A DNA stretch of 64,000 nucleotides, taken from contig NZ_JAUOTP010000005.1 in the NCBI RefSeq assembly GCF_030546695.1, positions 62,001 to 126,000 of the forward strand. The letters are read 5' to 3'. Positions 43,916 through 52,800 of the stretch are shown here, piece by piece; within the stretch, counting starts at the first letter, position 1, and every line of letters begins with the position of its first letter. The notes below the pieces were generated by a model. That model made no database searches, had not been told where the DNA came from, and saw nothing but the letters and a program-made list of their open reading frames with translations. The DNA comes from Sphingomonas natans (lineage in GTDB: Bacteria > Pseudomonadota > Alphaproteobacteria > Sphingomonadales > Sphingomonadaceae). The position numbers and the translations under genes are program-made.

Positions 43916-45004
43916 TCATGCCCAGCCCAGCCGGTCCGCCAGCTCGGCGCCGGGCGTCGCCAGGTCCAGCCCAGATGCCGCCACCCAATCGTCATCGAAA
44001 TAGGTCGAGGCGTAGCGATTGCCGTCGTCGCACAGGATCGAGACGATCGATCCCGCCTCGCCCGCCGCCGCCATCCGCTCGGCGATCCGCGCGCAGGCCC
44101 ACAGGTTCGTCCCCGTCGATCCGCCGCACCGCCGCCCCAGCCGCGCGCTCAGCAGCCGTGTCGCCGCGACGCTTTGCGCGTCGCTGATCGCCATCATCTC
44201 GTCGATGATGTCTGGCAGGAAGCTCTTCTCCACCCGCGCCCGGCCGATCCCCTCGATCCGGCTGGCGCAGGCCTCCAGATGGGTCACCGCTCGATCCGCC
44301 CAATGCCGGTGGAACACCGATCCTTCGGGATCCGCCACGCACAGCCGCGTTGCATGCCGCTGATAGCGGACGAAGCGCCCGATCGTCGCGGACGTGCCCC
44401 CCGTTCCCGCCCCGCAGACGATCCACGCCGGCACCGGATGCCGCTCCATCGCCATCTGCGCGTAGATCGATTCGGCGATATTGTTGTTGCCGCGCCAGTC
44501 AGTCGCGCGCTCCGCGAAGGTGAACTGATCGAGATAGACGCCCCCCAGTTCGTGCGCGAGCCGCTCCGCCTCCGAATAGGCATCGCCCGGCCGATCGACG
44601 AAATGGGTTCGCCCGCCATGAAAGGTGATCGCGTCAATCTTCTCGGTCGCCGTGCCGCGTGGCACGACCGCCACGAACGGCAATCCCAGCATCCGCGCGA
44701 AATAAGCTTCCGAGACCGCGGTGGATCCGCTCGACGCCTCGACGATCGTCGCTCCGGGACCGATCCGCCCGTTGCAGAGCGCATAGAGGAATAGCGATCG
44801 CGCGAGCCGGTGCTTGAGGCTTCCGGTCGGGTGGCTCGATTCGTCCTTCAGGTAGAGATGGACGTCGGGGAAAGCCGGAAGCGGCACGGGCACGAGATGC
44901 GTATCGGCCGAACGGTTATAATCCGCCTCGATGATGCGGACGGCCTCGTCGGTCCAGGCGCGGTCGGAAGCGGGCGATCGGGCGGCGATATCGGGCAAGT
45001 ACAT
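43916..45004 (-). CDS. PLP-dependent cysteine synthase family protein (Cds1-like)
   Basis: A 362-residue fold-type II pyridoxal-phosphate enzyme. The PLP lysine is Lys64 in [17 protein letters not shown]; the substrate loop reads [18 protein letters not shown] and the phosphate-binding loop [16 protein letters not shown]. The N-terminal [16 protein letters not shown] and the long C-terminal part resemble the mycobacterial L-cysteine desulfhydrase Cds1 as I remember it, rather than CysK or CysM. It may therefore release sulfide from cysteine. It is not in an operon with cysteine biosynthesis genes. Confidence 0.8.
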   Translation of the reverse strand: MYLPDIAARSPASDRAWTDEAVRIIEADYNRSADTHLVPVPLPAFPDVHLYLKDESSHPTGSLKHRLARSLFLYALCNGRIGPGATIVEASSGSTAVSEAYFARMLGLPFVAVVPRGTATEKIDAITFHGGRTHFVDRPGDAYSEAERLAHELGGVYLDQFTFAERATDWRGNNNIAESIYAQMAMERHPVPAWIVCGAGTGGTSATIGRFVRYQRHATRLCVADPEGSVFHRHWADRAVTHLEACASRIEGIGRARVEKSFLPDIIDEMMAISDAQSVAATRLLSARLGRRCGGSTGTNLWACARIAERMAAAGEAGSIVSILCDDGNRYASTYFDDDWVAASGLDLATPGAELADRLGWA

Positions 45005-45104
45005 GGCCGACCCCTAGCGGAAGAGCGGACGGGCGCACAGCATCAGACCGCTTACGATCATCGCGCAGGCTTGCGTGGCGCGTCCGTCGGCGCCAATCAG
45101 CCGG

Positions 45105-45557
45105 ATGCGCATCGCTCTTTTCGAACCCGAAATCGCTGGAAATGTCGGCGCCGTCCTGCGCCTCGGCGCCTGCCTCGGCGTGGCGGTGGACCTCATCGAG
45201 CCGATGGGCTTCGCCTGGGACGATCGCCGGGTGCGCCGGACCGCGATGGACTATATCGATCATGTCGCAATCACCCGCCATGCCGGCTTCGACGCGTTCA
45301 GAGCGACGATCGGCGCGCAGAGGCTGATCTTGTTCACCACCAAGAGCCGGCAATCAGCCTACGATTTTCGCTTCTTGCCCGATGACATCCTGCTCTTCGG
45401 CAAGGAGAGTGCCGGCGTCCCGTCGATCATAGCAGAGAGCTGCGACGCCCAATTGCGCCTGCCGATGCGCCCGCAGGTGAGATCGATGAACCTCGCGACA
45501 TCGGCAGCGCTCGCATTGGGCGAGGCATTGCGGCAAACCGCGACACTGCCGGGCTGA
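45105..45557 (+). CDS. trmL: tRNA (cytidine(34)-2'-O)-methyltransferase TrmL
   Basis: SPOUT-class knotted methyltransferase of 150 residues that modifies the wobble position of leucine tRNAs. Seen: MRIALFEPEIAGNVGAVLRLGACLGV, IEPMGFAWDDRRVRRTAMDY, LLFGKESAGVP and the knot segment LRLPMRPQVRSMNLATSAALALGEALRQ. The ATG at 45105 gives the family N-terminus; an upstream GTG at 45075 would add ten residues. Divergent from the Cds1-like gene. Confidence 0.93.
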   Translation: MRIALFEPEIAGNVGAVLRLGACLGVAVDLIEPMGFAWDDRRVRRTAMDYIDHVAITRHAGFDAFRATIGAQRLILFTTKSRQSAYDFRFLPDDILLFGKESAGVPSIIAESCDAQLRLPMRPQVRSMNLATSAALALGEALRQTATLPG

Positions 45558-45597
45558 CCGCGCGGCTGCGGCCGAGAAGATGACGGACGATCGTCGA

Positions 45598-46260
45598 TCA
45601 GGACGCGCCGCAGCAGCGCTTGTGCTTCTTGCCCGAACCGCAGGAGCACGGATCGTTGCGCCCGATCTTGCCCGGCGCCGACGCGGCTTCGGGACGCGCA
45701 CGACCGCCGTACAACGTCATCAGCAATCGAGCGAGCATCACTGGCGCCTCGTCGCTGACCGCGTTGATCTCGGCGCTCGTCAGGTCCGATCGATCGAACG
45801 CGACGTCGATCAGCGTTCGCATCTGGACGAAGGCATCCGCTACCGCTTCATCCGATGAAGCCCAGCCCTCGGGCGCGAGGTCCATCGCCATCGCGAACCC
45901 GCCGATCCAGTCCTCCCAGACGATGTCGCCGTTGCGCTCGACGTCGTAGATCGGCTTGGGCCGGCCGCGCGCGAAATCCCGTTCGATCTCGCTCTGCCGC
46001 GCCACCACCATGTCGCCGAACAGCGTCGCGTCGATCGGATCGTCGAAGGGCGGCGTCTCTCCATAGGCACCGCCCCAGATCGGCGGTAGCCACAGCGCCG
46101 GCGCCATCGGCGCCGGGCAGACCACGACTGCGGTGAGGTAGCCGTCCAGCTCGGTCAGCAGCATCGGCTCGTCGACCGGCAGATCGGCGAGAATCTCGTC
46201 GAGGCGGCGGAAGCGGGACGGCAGTTTCAGCAATCGCAATTCCTGTTCGGGTGCGCCCAC
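45598..46260 (-). CDS. UPF0149/YecA family protein with C-terminal SEC-C zinc motif
   Basis: About 220 residues. The N-terminal three quarters (LLTELDGYLTAVVVCPAP, WEDWIGGFAMAMDLAPEGW) match the UPF0149 family; the C-terminus GRNDPCSCGSGKKHKRCCGAS is a SEC-C motif with four zinc ligands, as at the end of SecA. The start is uncertain: the frame is open to 46773, and I use the GTG at 46260 near the beginning of homology. Divergent from the esterase gene. Confidence 0.82.
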   Translation of the reverse strand: MGAPEQELRLLKLPSRFRRLDEILADLPVDEPMLLTELDGYLTAVVVCPAPMAPALWLPPIWGGAYGETPPFDDPIDATLFGDMVVARQSEIERDFARGRPKPIYDVERNGDIVWEDWIGGFAMAMDLAPEGWASSDEAVADAFVQMRTLIDVAFDRSDLTSAEINAVSDEAPVMLARLLMTLYGGRARPEAASAPGKIGRNDPCSCGSGKKHKRCCGAS

Positions 46261-46413
46261 CGGCGGGCGAATACTCCGCCAAGTGGCTCGCGCCAGCCTC
46301 GATCGGTGCACGCCTCTCCCGCAGATCGGAGGTGTCCGCAAGGCTGGCGGCATGAAGTCGCCCGGGGAACCGGAATCGCGTAGAGGCCCGCCCCTGCCTT
46401 GAAAGGATAGCAA

Positions 46414-47058
46414 TTGCTCGACGGTCCCCGACTCGCCCCGCTCGCAGGCGGAAAGGCGAATGCCCTCGTCGTCCTCGTCCACGGATATGGTTCCAACGGA
46501 GACGACCTCATCTCGCTCGCCCAGATGATCCAGCCCGCGCTGCCTACAGTCGCTTTCGTGGCGCCGAACGCGACGTCGCGGATCCCCAACATGGCCAATG
46601 CGCATCAATGGTGGCCGATCGACACCTTCTCGCCGGCCGAACGCGCAGCCGGCGCGCAAATGGCGGCGCCGGCGCTGGACGACTTCCTGACGAGCGAGCT
46701 CGACCGCCACGGCCTGTCCGAAGACCGGCTCCTGCTGGTCGGCTTCAGTCAGGGCACGATGATGTCGCTCCATGTCGGGCTGCGGCGGTCGGCGCCGATC
46801 GCCGGCATCATCGGCATTTCAGGAATGCTGGTCGCTCCCGAGACGCTGGAGGCCGAGATCCGGAGCCGGCCGCCGGTCCTGCTCATTCACGGGACGGCCG
46901 ACAATGTCGTGCCGTTCCGCTCGCTGGAGCTCGCATCGAAGGCGCTGACCGCAGCCGGCGTGCCGGTCGAGACGCATGTTTCGCCCGGCGTTGCGCATTC
47001 GGTCGGCCAGGACGGATTGTCCGCGGCCGCCGCTTTCGCAGTGCGCGTGCTCGCGTAA
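46414..47058 (+). CDS. carboxylesterase/phospholipase family alpha/beta hydrolase
   Basis: A 214-residue serine hydrolase of the acyl-protein-thioesterase-like family. Nucleophile Ser112 in LLVGFSQGTMMSLH, the aspartate Asp163 in LLIHGTADNVVPF and His195 in PGVAHSVG form a complete triad; oxyanion segment VLVHGYGSNGDDL. The TTG start is supported by GAAAGGA at seven bases. No signal peptide, so cytoplasmic. Substrate unknown. Confidence 0.9.
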   Translation: MLDGPRLAPLAGGKANALVVLVHGYGSNGDDLISLAQMIQPALPTVAFVAPNATSRIPNMANAHQWWPIDTFSPAERAAGAQMAAPALDDFLTSELDRHGLSEDRLLLVGFSQGTMMSLHVGLRRSAPIAGIIGISGMLVAPETLEAEIRSRPPVLLIHGTADNVVPFRSLELASKALTAAGVPVETHVSPGVAHSVGQDGLSAAAAFAVRVLA

Positions 47059-47116
47059 CGCTTCTCTCCACGGCGGCCGGCCCCATATCGGGGTCAGCGA
47101 GCGAAAGGAGACACGC

Positions 47117-47563
47117 ATGGCGACAGTAGCTGGCGACGCGCTGATCATCACCTGCCCCAGTTGCGCCGCGCCGAACCGCGTCCCGCGGGAAAGAATGGGT
47201 GGCGGGACCTGCGGGCGATGCAAGAGCGCGCTCTTCGCCGCGCGACCGCTTACGCTGACCTCGGCCAACTTCGACGCGCACGCCGCACGATCGGATCTGC
47301 CGCTGCTGGTCGATTTCTGGGCATCGTGGTGCGGCCCCTGCCGCCAGATGGCGCCCGCCTTCGAGGCCGCCGCCAGACAGCTGGAGCCGTGGATCCGCCT
47401 CGGCAAGCTCGATACGGAGGCCGAGCAGGCGATTGCCGGCCGCTACGGCATCCGATCGATCCCGACGATGATCCTGTTCCGAAAGGGTCAGGAGATCGCG
47501 CGCCAGTCCGGCGCGATGCCCGAGCGCGCGATTGTCGACTGGGCCCGCGGCGCCATACGATAA
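47117..47563 (+). CDS. trxC: thioredoxin 2 (TrxC), zinc-finger type
   Basis: A 148-residue thioredoxin with an N-terminal zinc ribbon (Cys13, Cys16, Cys32, Cys35 in ITCPSCAAPN...GTCGRC) and the active site FWASWCGPCRQMAP with Cys72 and Cys75; cis-proline in SIPTMILFRKG. GAAAGGAG precedes the ATG. It forms a rightward group with the esterase upstream and the DsbA-like gene downstream. Confidence 0.95.
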   Translation: MATVAGDALIITCPSCAAPNRVPRERMGGGTCGRCKSALFAARPLTLTSANFDAHAARSDLPLLVDFWASWCGPCRQMAPAFEAAARQLEPWIRLGKLDTEAEQAIAGRYGIRSIPTMILFRKGQEIARQSGAMPERAIVDWARGAIR

Positions 47564-47609
47564 CGGCGCTACCGCATCGGCCGCCCGCGCACTGTTTGGG
47601 AGAATTGCG

Positions 47610-48266
47610 ATGACCACGCATCTGAAGATCGATTTCGTCTCGGACGTATCCTGCCCCTGGTGCGTCATCGGCCTGCGCGGTCTCGAGGAAGGCCTCGCGC
47701 GCGCCGCCGATGCAGTCGATGCCGAGATCGTCTTCCGGCCATTCGAGCTCAATCCCGCGATGGGGCCGGACGGGCAGGATCTCGACGAGCATGTCGCCCA
47801 GAAATACGGATCGACGCCCGCCCAATCCGCGGCGAACCGCGCGATGATCCGCGATCGCGCGGCTGAGCTCGGTTTCACCATGAAGATGACGGAGGGCAGA
47901 CGCATCTACAACACGTTCGATGCGCATCGCCTGCTTCACTGGGCCGAGCCCCAGGGCAGGCAGAAGGCGCTCAAGGAAGCGCTGTTCGAGCTCTATTTCA
48001 CCGACGGCGGCGATCCGTCCGATCACGACCAGCTCGTCGCTGCGGCAGCCTCAGTCGGGCTCGATCCGGATGAAGCGCGAGCGATCCTCTCCTCGGATCG
48101 TCATGCCGAGGCCGTCCGCACCGAAGAAAGGCTGTGGCAGTCGCGCGGGATCCAGGCCGTTCCGGCCGTCGTCATCAACGAACGTTACCTGATCTCGGGC
48201 GGTCAGCCTCCCGAGGCGTTCGAGCAGGCGCTGCGCGGGATAGCCGCCGAGCTGACGGCGGCTTGA
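47610..48266 (+). CDS. DsbA family oxidoreductase (FrnE-like)
   Basis: A 218-residue thioredoxin-fold protein with an inserted helical domain. Active site CPWC at Cys15 and Cys18 in DFVSDVSCPWCVIGLRGL, then FRPFELNPAMGPDG, RRIYNTFDAHRLLHWA, and the cis-proline loop GIQAVPAVVINERYLISGGQPPE. No signal peptide, so it is of the cytoplasmic FrnE type rather than periplasmic DsbA. ATG preceded by TGGGAGAA. Forms a redox pair of neighbours with trxC. Confidence 0.92.
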   Translation: MTTHLKIDFVSDVSCPWCVIGLRGLEEGLARAADAVDAEIVFRPFELNPAMGPDGQDLDEHVAQKYGSTPAQSAANRAMIRDRAAELGFTMKMTEGRRIYNTFDAHRLLHWAEPQGRQKALKEALFELYFTDGGDPSDHDQLVAAAASVGLDPDEARAILSSDRHAEAVRTEERLWQSRGIQAVPAVVINERYLISGGQPPEAFEQALRGIAAELTAA

Positions 48267-48305
48267 AGCGGAAGACGATCCGCCAGTATCGAACGCTTCA
48301 GTCCC

Positions 48306-48569
48306 TCACCGGAGCTGGCTATCCTTGCTCCCGCGTCGATTGATCCCGGCCGCGCTGCGTTTTCCGTCGCGGATCGACTGACATGGTACGCAGGTCCGCA
48401 CCCCGGGCAATGCCTCGCGCCGGCCTGCGGAGATCGTCTCTCCGCAGTCGTCGCAGTCGTCCGCGCCCTCCCCGTCCGGCATCCGTGCGCGCGCGGCCGA
48501 GACCGCATCCTTCACGGTGTCGTCGATCTGATCCTGCACCGCGCCGTCCGGCGCCCATCCATTGGCCAT
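48306..48569 (-). CDS. DksA/TraR family C4 zinc-finger protein
   Basis: An 87-residue protein with a single C4 finger: DDCDDCGETISAGRREALPGVRTCVPCQSIRD (Cys39, Cys42, Cys60, Cys63). The N-terminal part is a short helix without the long DksA coiled coil, so it resembles the small YbiI/TraR type. It may modulate RNA polymerase, but the short arm makes this uncertain. Confidence 0.88.
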   Translation of the reverse strand: MANGWAPDGAVQDQIDDTVKDAVSAARARMPDGEGADDCDDCGETISAGRREALPGVRTCVPCQSIRDGKRSAAGINRRGSKDSQLR

Positions 48570-48630
48570 CGTCGTTCCGTTCTAGTACGGCATCAATGAG
48601 AACGGATGCCCGCCGGTTCCCCGGAGCGCC

Positions 48631-49434
48631 TCACGAGGCGATCAAAGCCTCCAGCGTATCGGTAATCGTCACCCGCAAAGCCGGGTCGCGCGTGACCTCC
48701 AGCATCGCCGCAAGACTTTGCCGAGCGGCGGCCACGTCCTGATCGACGAGTTCCAATCTGGCCCGCTGCCACCAGGCATGCGCATTGTCGGGCGCGAAGG
48801 CCGTGATCCGCCGATAGAGATCGAGCGCGCGACGGCCGCTGCCGCCATCCTCGGCGCGAACCGCTTGGTTGAGCAGCAGCCGGGCCAGGATCGCCCGGTT
48901 CGGCATCGCCGGCACCTCGACGACGTCCGATGCCGAAGGCCCCGCCGAGGCGGACAGGAGGGCGACGAGCTGCCCTGCGGGGACCAGCGCTCCGTCCGAG
49001 AACGGGTCGATCATGACCGACTCCGCCGGCTCACCGATCAGGACGAGCACGTGACCAGGCAGGTCCAGCACATGTGCGCTCCAGCCCAGCCGGCGCGCGG
49101 CCGCGACGTAGAGAATCGACAGGCTGACCGGCAGACCGCGGCGCCGGTCGATCGCCCGGATCAGATCCGCATTGGCGGGATCGTCATACGTGTCGCGATC
49201 GCCCGTAAAGCCATATTCTCCGTTCAGGACGAGCGACAGCGCATCCGCGCAGGCATGCGGCGATGCCGCGTCGGGCGCCACCGCCCGCAAACGCAAGGCG
49301 ATCTCGGCGAGAAGGCTATGATAGGGATCGAGATCGGTTTCGGGATGATCGGGCAAGGCCAGCTGCAAGGCCGCCTCGTCGAGCACGATGGCCTCCTCGT
49401 CGATGAGGCCGAGCCGGGTGAGGTTTTCGTCCAT
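48631..49434 (-). CDS. SirB1 family protein (transglutaminase-like and TPR)
   Basis: A 267-residue cytoplasmic protein. The transglutaminase-like part (about 30-150) has LSLVLNGEYGFTGDRDTYDDPANADLIRAIDRRRGLPVSLSILYVAAARRLGW and GHVLVLIG; the C-terminus contains TPR-like ALDLYRRITAFAPDNAHAWWQRARLELV. This arrangement is the SirB1 (PF13369) family; precise function unknown. ATG 49434 starts the family N-terminus MDENLTRLG. Confidence 0.85.
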   Translation of the reverse strand: MDENLTRLGLIDEEAIVLDEAALQLALPDHPETDLDPYHSLLAEIALRLRAVAPDAASPHACADALSLVLNGEYGFTGDRDTYDDPANADLIRAIDRRRGLPVSLSILYVAAARRLGWSAHVLDLPGHVLVLIGEPAESVMIDPFSDGALVPAGQLVALLSASAGPSASDVVEVPAMPNRAILARLLLNQAVRAEDGGSGRRALDLYRRITAFAPDNAHAWWQRARLELVDQDVAAARQSLAAMLEVTRDPALRVTITDTLEALIAS

Positions 49435-49801
49435 GACAGGAATATGGGAATGGCCGGCGGAATCGCAAATCCGCCTGGGGCTGCGCCGAGCGGGCACGAA
49501 CGCTTCAACTGACGTCGGTGAATGACGGTCGGAATAGGTGCCTGACCAATCTGCTGGTTTACATCAAAGTTCGTTGAGGATCGTGATTTGGCCGCAGCAT
49601 TATTGTCGCCGAAATCGCGATCAACATCCGAAACGCTACGCTGATCGACCCACGAGCGATCAGAAGCGCCTCTGTGGGCGATGATCGCCCGCCCGGCTGT
49701 TTGACAGGGCTTATCGCGCATGATCGAACGCGCGTGATCGACCCCGGGGACAATCAGGGCGGCGACGGGAGGGCGAACACACTAAAAGGGGGTAGACCTG
49801 C
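49435..49801. other. 367-base region upstream of the amine oxidase gene
   Basis: No convincing gene. Small leftward frames (for instance 49559-49753) lack family resemblance. The region is AT-richer than average around 49540-49640 and should contain the leftward SirB1 promoter and the rightward promoter for the flavoprotein-cytochrome pair; I could not identify exact elements. Confidence 0.4.
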
Positions 49802-51397
49802 GTGCGCGATGAATTGCCTGCGCTGATGAGCCGCCGCTCGCTCTTCTCGATGATCGGGAAGACGGCCGGCATCGCCGTCATGTACGAAGCTATGGCCACG
49901 ATGGCCTATGCCGCCGATTCCACGTTCAGGCAGCCGATCGCGCTGACGGGAGCGCCCAAGGGTTCCTCGGTCCTGATCCTCGGCGCGGGGCTCGCCGGGA
50001 TGGTCGCCGCCTATGAGCTCGGCAAGGCGGGCTACAAGGTTCAGATCCTCGAATATCAGGGCCGTCCCGGCGGGCGGAACTGGTCGCTCTACGGCGGGGA
50101 CACCTATACCGAGCTGGGCGGCTTCAAGCAGAATATCGAATTCGACAAAGGCCTGTACCTGAACCCCGGCCCATGGCGCATCCCGCACCACCACAAGGCC
50201 ATCCTCCATTATTGCCAGCTGCTCGGCGTCCAGCTCGAGCCGTTCATCCAGATCAATTATGCGGCCTATGTCCATTCGACGAAGGCTTTCGGTGGCAAGC
50301 CGCAGCGCTACCGATCGGTCGAGGCCGATTTCGACGGCTATGTCGCCGAGCTGCTCGCCAAGACGGTGCAGCAGGACAAGCTCGATCGGCCGGTGACGAA
50401 GGAGGATCGTGAGATCCTGCTGCAGGCGCTGCGCGGCTGGGGCGCGCTCGACAAGAATTACGCCTATGTCAAAAGCGAGGATGCGAGCAATCGCCGCGGC
50501 TTCGATCATCCCCCGGGCGGCGGGCTGGACGCGATGCCGACGCCGACCGATCCCGTCAGCCTCGAGGACATGATCCGCGGGCGCCTGTGGCGCTCGATCG
50601 GCTCTTCCAAGGCCTATGACGTGCAGCAGACGATGTTCCAGCCCGTCGGCGGCATGGGCATGATCGGCAAGGCGTTCGGCAAGGAACTGGGCGAGATCAT
50701 CCGCTACAATGCGAAGGTCACCGAGATCCGGCAGGACAAGCGCGGCGTCACCGCCACGTTCGTCGATACGCTGAAGGGCGGGGCGCCGCAGACCGCGCAT
50801 GCCGACTGGTGCGTCTGCACCATCCCCGCCTCGGTGCTCAGCCAGATCCCGATCAACGTCGGCGCGCCGATGAAGGCGGCGATCGACGCTCTGCCTTATG
50901 CAGCGTCGGCCAAGGTCGGCCTCCAGATGAAGCGGCGCTTCTGGGAGGAGGATGAGGGCATTTACGGCGGCATCACCTATACCGATCAGCCCAACAGCAT
51001 GATCAGCTACCCCAGCACCGATTTCTTCAAGCGCGGCAAGGGCGTGCTGCTCGGCGCCTACACGTTCGGGCCGAACGCAGTCGAATTCACGGCGATGCCG
51101 CCCGAAGAGCGGATCGCGAAGGCGGTGGAATACGGCGCCAACATTCACCCGCAATATCGCGAGGAATTCGAGACCGGCGCGACGGTCGCATGGCACCGCG
51201 TCCCCTGGACGCTCGGCTGCGCCGGATCCTGGACCGAGGAAACGCGCGCCGCGCATTACAACGACATCTGCGCGATCGACGGCCGCATCGTGATGGCGGG
51301 CGAACATGTCTCGATGATCCCGGCGTGGCAGGAGGGCGCGGTCCTTTCCTCGCTCGATGCGATCGGGCGGCTCCACAAACGTATCGTGCAAGGGTGA
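49802..51397 (+). CDS. exported flavin-containing amine oxidase/dehydrogenase
   Basis: A 531-residue FAD enzyme of the monoamine oxidase family. N-terminus LMSRRSLFSMIGKTAGIAVM with twin arginines looks like a Tat signal, fitting export of a folded flavoprotein. FAD motifs: VLILGAGLAGMVAAYELGKAGYKVQILEYQGRPGGR near residue 57, and the C-terminal GRIVMAGEHVSMIPAWQEGAVLSSLDAI. Substrate would be an amine or amino acid. A cytochrome c gene follows after 5 bases, so electrons may go to that cytochrome rather than oxygen. GTG start; ATG at 49826 (MSRRSLFS) is the alternative. Confidence 0.88.
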   Translation: MRDELPALMSRRSLFSMIGKTAGIAVMYEAMATMAYAADSTFRQPIALTGAPKGSSVLILGAGLAGMVAAYELGKAGYKVQILEYQGRPGGRNWSLYGGDTYTELGGFKQNIEFDKGLYLNPGPWRIPHHHKAILHYCQLLGVQLEPFIQINYAAYVHSTKAFGGKPQRYRSVEADFDGYVAELLAKTVQQDKLDRPVTKEDREILLQALRGWGALDKNYAYVKSEDASNRRGFDHPPGGGLDAMPTPTDPVSLEDMIRGRLWRSIGSSKAYDVQQTMFQPVGGMGMIGKAFGKELGEIIRYNAKVTEIRQDKRGVTATFVDTLKGGAPQTAHADWCVCTIPASVLSQIPINVGAPMKAAIDALPYAASAKVGLQMKRRFWEEDEGIYGGITYTDQPNSMISYPSTDFFKRGKGVLLGAYTFGPNAVEFTAMPPEERIAKAVEYGANIHPQYREEFETGATVAWHRVPWTLGCAGSWTEETRAAHYNDICAIDGRIVMAGEHVSMIPAWQEGAVLSSLDAIGRLHKRIVQG

Positions 51398-51402
51398 AGG
51401 CG

Positions 51403-51825
51403 ATGAACAGGATGCTCATGCGCGGGCTCGGCCTGGCGGCCGCGATCGCCCCGATCGCGATACTCGCGACGTCTGCCGGCGCGCAGTTCGCAGGCGGCTA
51501 CCGCTATCAGACCGGCCAGGACCTCTACACGCACATCTGCCAGGGCTGCCACATGCCCGACGGCAAGGGCGCCACGGGCGCGGGTGCTTATCCCGCACTC
51601 GCCGGTAACCCGAAGCTGCAGTCGCCGCTCTATCCGGTGCTGGTGATGCTGAAGGGCCAGAAGGCGATGCCGTCCTTCTCCGAGCTGAGCGATGCTCAGA
51701 TCGTCGAGGTGACTGGCTATATCCGGACCAAGCTCGGCAACAATTTTCCGGGCGCCGTCACGGCCGAACAGGTGAAGGCTCTGCGCGCGCAGGCGGTCCG
51801 CCAGAATGCGCTGCGGCCCGGCTGA
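51403..51825 (+). CDS. periplasmic class I cytochrome c
   Basis: A 140-residue exported monohaem cytochrome: signal peptide MNRMLMRGLGLAAAIAPIAI with cleavage near SAGA, haem site ICQGCHMPDGKGATGAGAYP (Cys46, Cys49, His50), and probable axial Met89 in LKGQKAMPSFSELSDAQI. Directly follows the flavoprotein gene, so it is the likely electron acceptor and links it to the respiratory chain. Confidence 0.92.
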   Translation: MNRMLMRGLGLAAAIAPIAILATSAGAQFAGGYRYQTGQDLYTHICQGCHMPDGKGATGAGAYPALAGNPKLQSPLYPVLVMLKGQKAMPSFSELSDAQIVEVTGYIRTKLGNNFPGAVTAEQVKALRAQAVRQNALRPG

Positions 51826-51838
51826 GCGGTAGTCCGCT

Positions 51839-51870
51839 CGATCGATCCGATTTCGAGATCGGATCGATCG
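51839..51870. terminator. perfect inverted repeat after the cytochrome gene
   Basis: CGATCGATCCGAT and ATCGGATCGATCG (13-base arms) around TTCGAG, 13 bases after the stop. No T-run follows. It could be a terminator or a regulator binding site upstream of the LysR gene. Confidence 0.45.
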
Positions 51871-51927
51871 CATCAATCGGTTGGACCGATCGATCTCGCT
51901 GGAGCATGATTTGCTGCAGGAGATCAT

Positions 51928-52800
51928 ATGACGTTCGACCATCTTCGCATCTTCGTCGCCGTCGCTGAGCACGAACATGTCACACGCGCCGCGGCGATCC
52001 TCAATCTGACCCAGTCCGCCGCGAGCGGGGCGATCGCGGCGCTGGAGGCGCGGCACGGCGTTCCTCTGTTTCACCGCGTCGGCCGCGGCATCCGGCTGAC
52101 CGAAGCCGGGCGCATGTTCCTCGACGAAGCACGGGCCGTGCTGGCGCGCGCGGCGCAGGCCGAAGAGGCGCTGGCGGACTATGCCGGTCTGCAGCGCGGC
52201 GCGCTGAAGCTCGTCGCCAGCCAGACGATCGCCAGCTACTGGCTGCCGTCCCGCCTTGCGAGCTTCCACGCGCGCTTCCCGCAGATCGCGGTCGATCTCG
52301 CGATCGACAATACGGAAGGCGCCGCGCGACGGGTACTCGATGGCGGGGCGGATCTTGGATTTGTGGAAGGCGTGATCGACGAGCCGGCGCTGGCGCACTG
52401 GACCGTCGCGCGCGATCGGCTCGCGCTGGTGGGCACCGCGCCCGCGACCGATATCGACGACGAATGGCTGCGCGCCGCGCGCTGGATTGTCCGCGAACAG
52501 GGATCGGGGACGCGCTCGTCCTTTGAGACGGTGCTGCGCGATCGGGGGATCGATCCCGCCGCGCTGACGATCGGCATGACTTTGCCATCGAACGAAGCGG
52601 TCCGCACCGCGGTCGAGGCGGGCGCGGGCGTGGCGGTCCTGTCGGCGCTGGTCGTGGCCCGCGCGGTCGCGGCCGGCGATCTCCACGAATTGCCGCTGCC
52701 GCTTCCCGAACGCCCGTTCCTCGCCTTGCGCCACAAGGAGCGCCATCGCAGCCCCGCCGCCGACGCGCTGGCCGATCTCATCAAGGACGACGCTAAGTGA
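51928..52800 (+). CDS. LysR family transcriptional regulator
   Basis: A 290-residue regulator with an N-terminal helix-turn-helix (FVAVAEHEHVTRAAAILNLTQSAASGAIAALEARHGVPLFHR) and a periplasmic-binding-like effector domain (LKLVASQTIASYWLPSRLASF, DLGFVEGVIDE, MTLPSNEAVRTAVEAGAGVAVLSALVV). AGGAGATC precedes the ATG. Its last codons overlap the transporter gene, unlike the usual divergent layout, so regulator and transporter are cotranscribed. Confidence 0.94.
   Translation: MTFDHLRIFVAVAEHEHVTRAAAILNLTQSAASGAIAALEARHGVPLFHRVGRGIRLTEAGRMFLDEARAVLARAAQAEEALADYAGLQRGALKLVASQTIASYWLPSRLASFHARFPQIAVDLAIDNTEGAARRVLDGGADLGFVEGVIDEPALAHWTVARDRLALVGTAPATDIDDEWLRAARWIVREQGSGTRSSFETVLRDRGIDPAALTIGMTLPSNEAVRTAVEAGAGVAVLSALVVARAVAAGDLHELPLPLPERPFLALRHKERHRSPAADALADLIKDDAK

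Noticed and set aside
49559-49753. 64-codon leftward frame before the amine oxidase gene
   Set aside because: No ribosome binding site or family pattern; it overlaps the expected promoter region.
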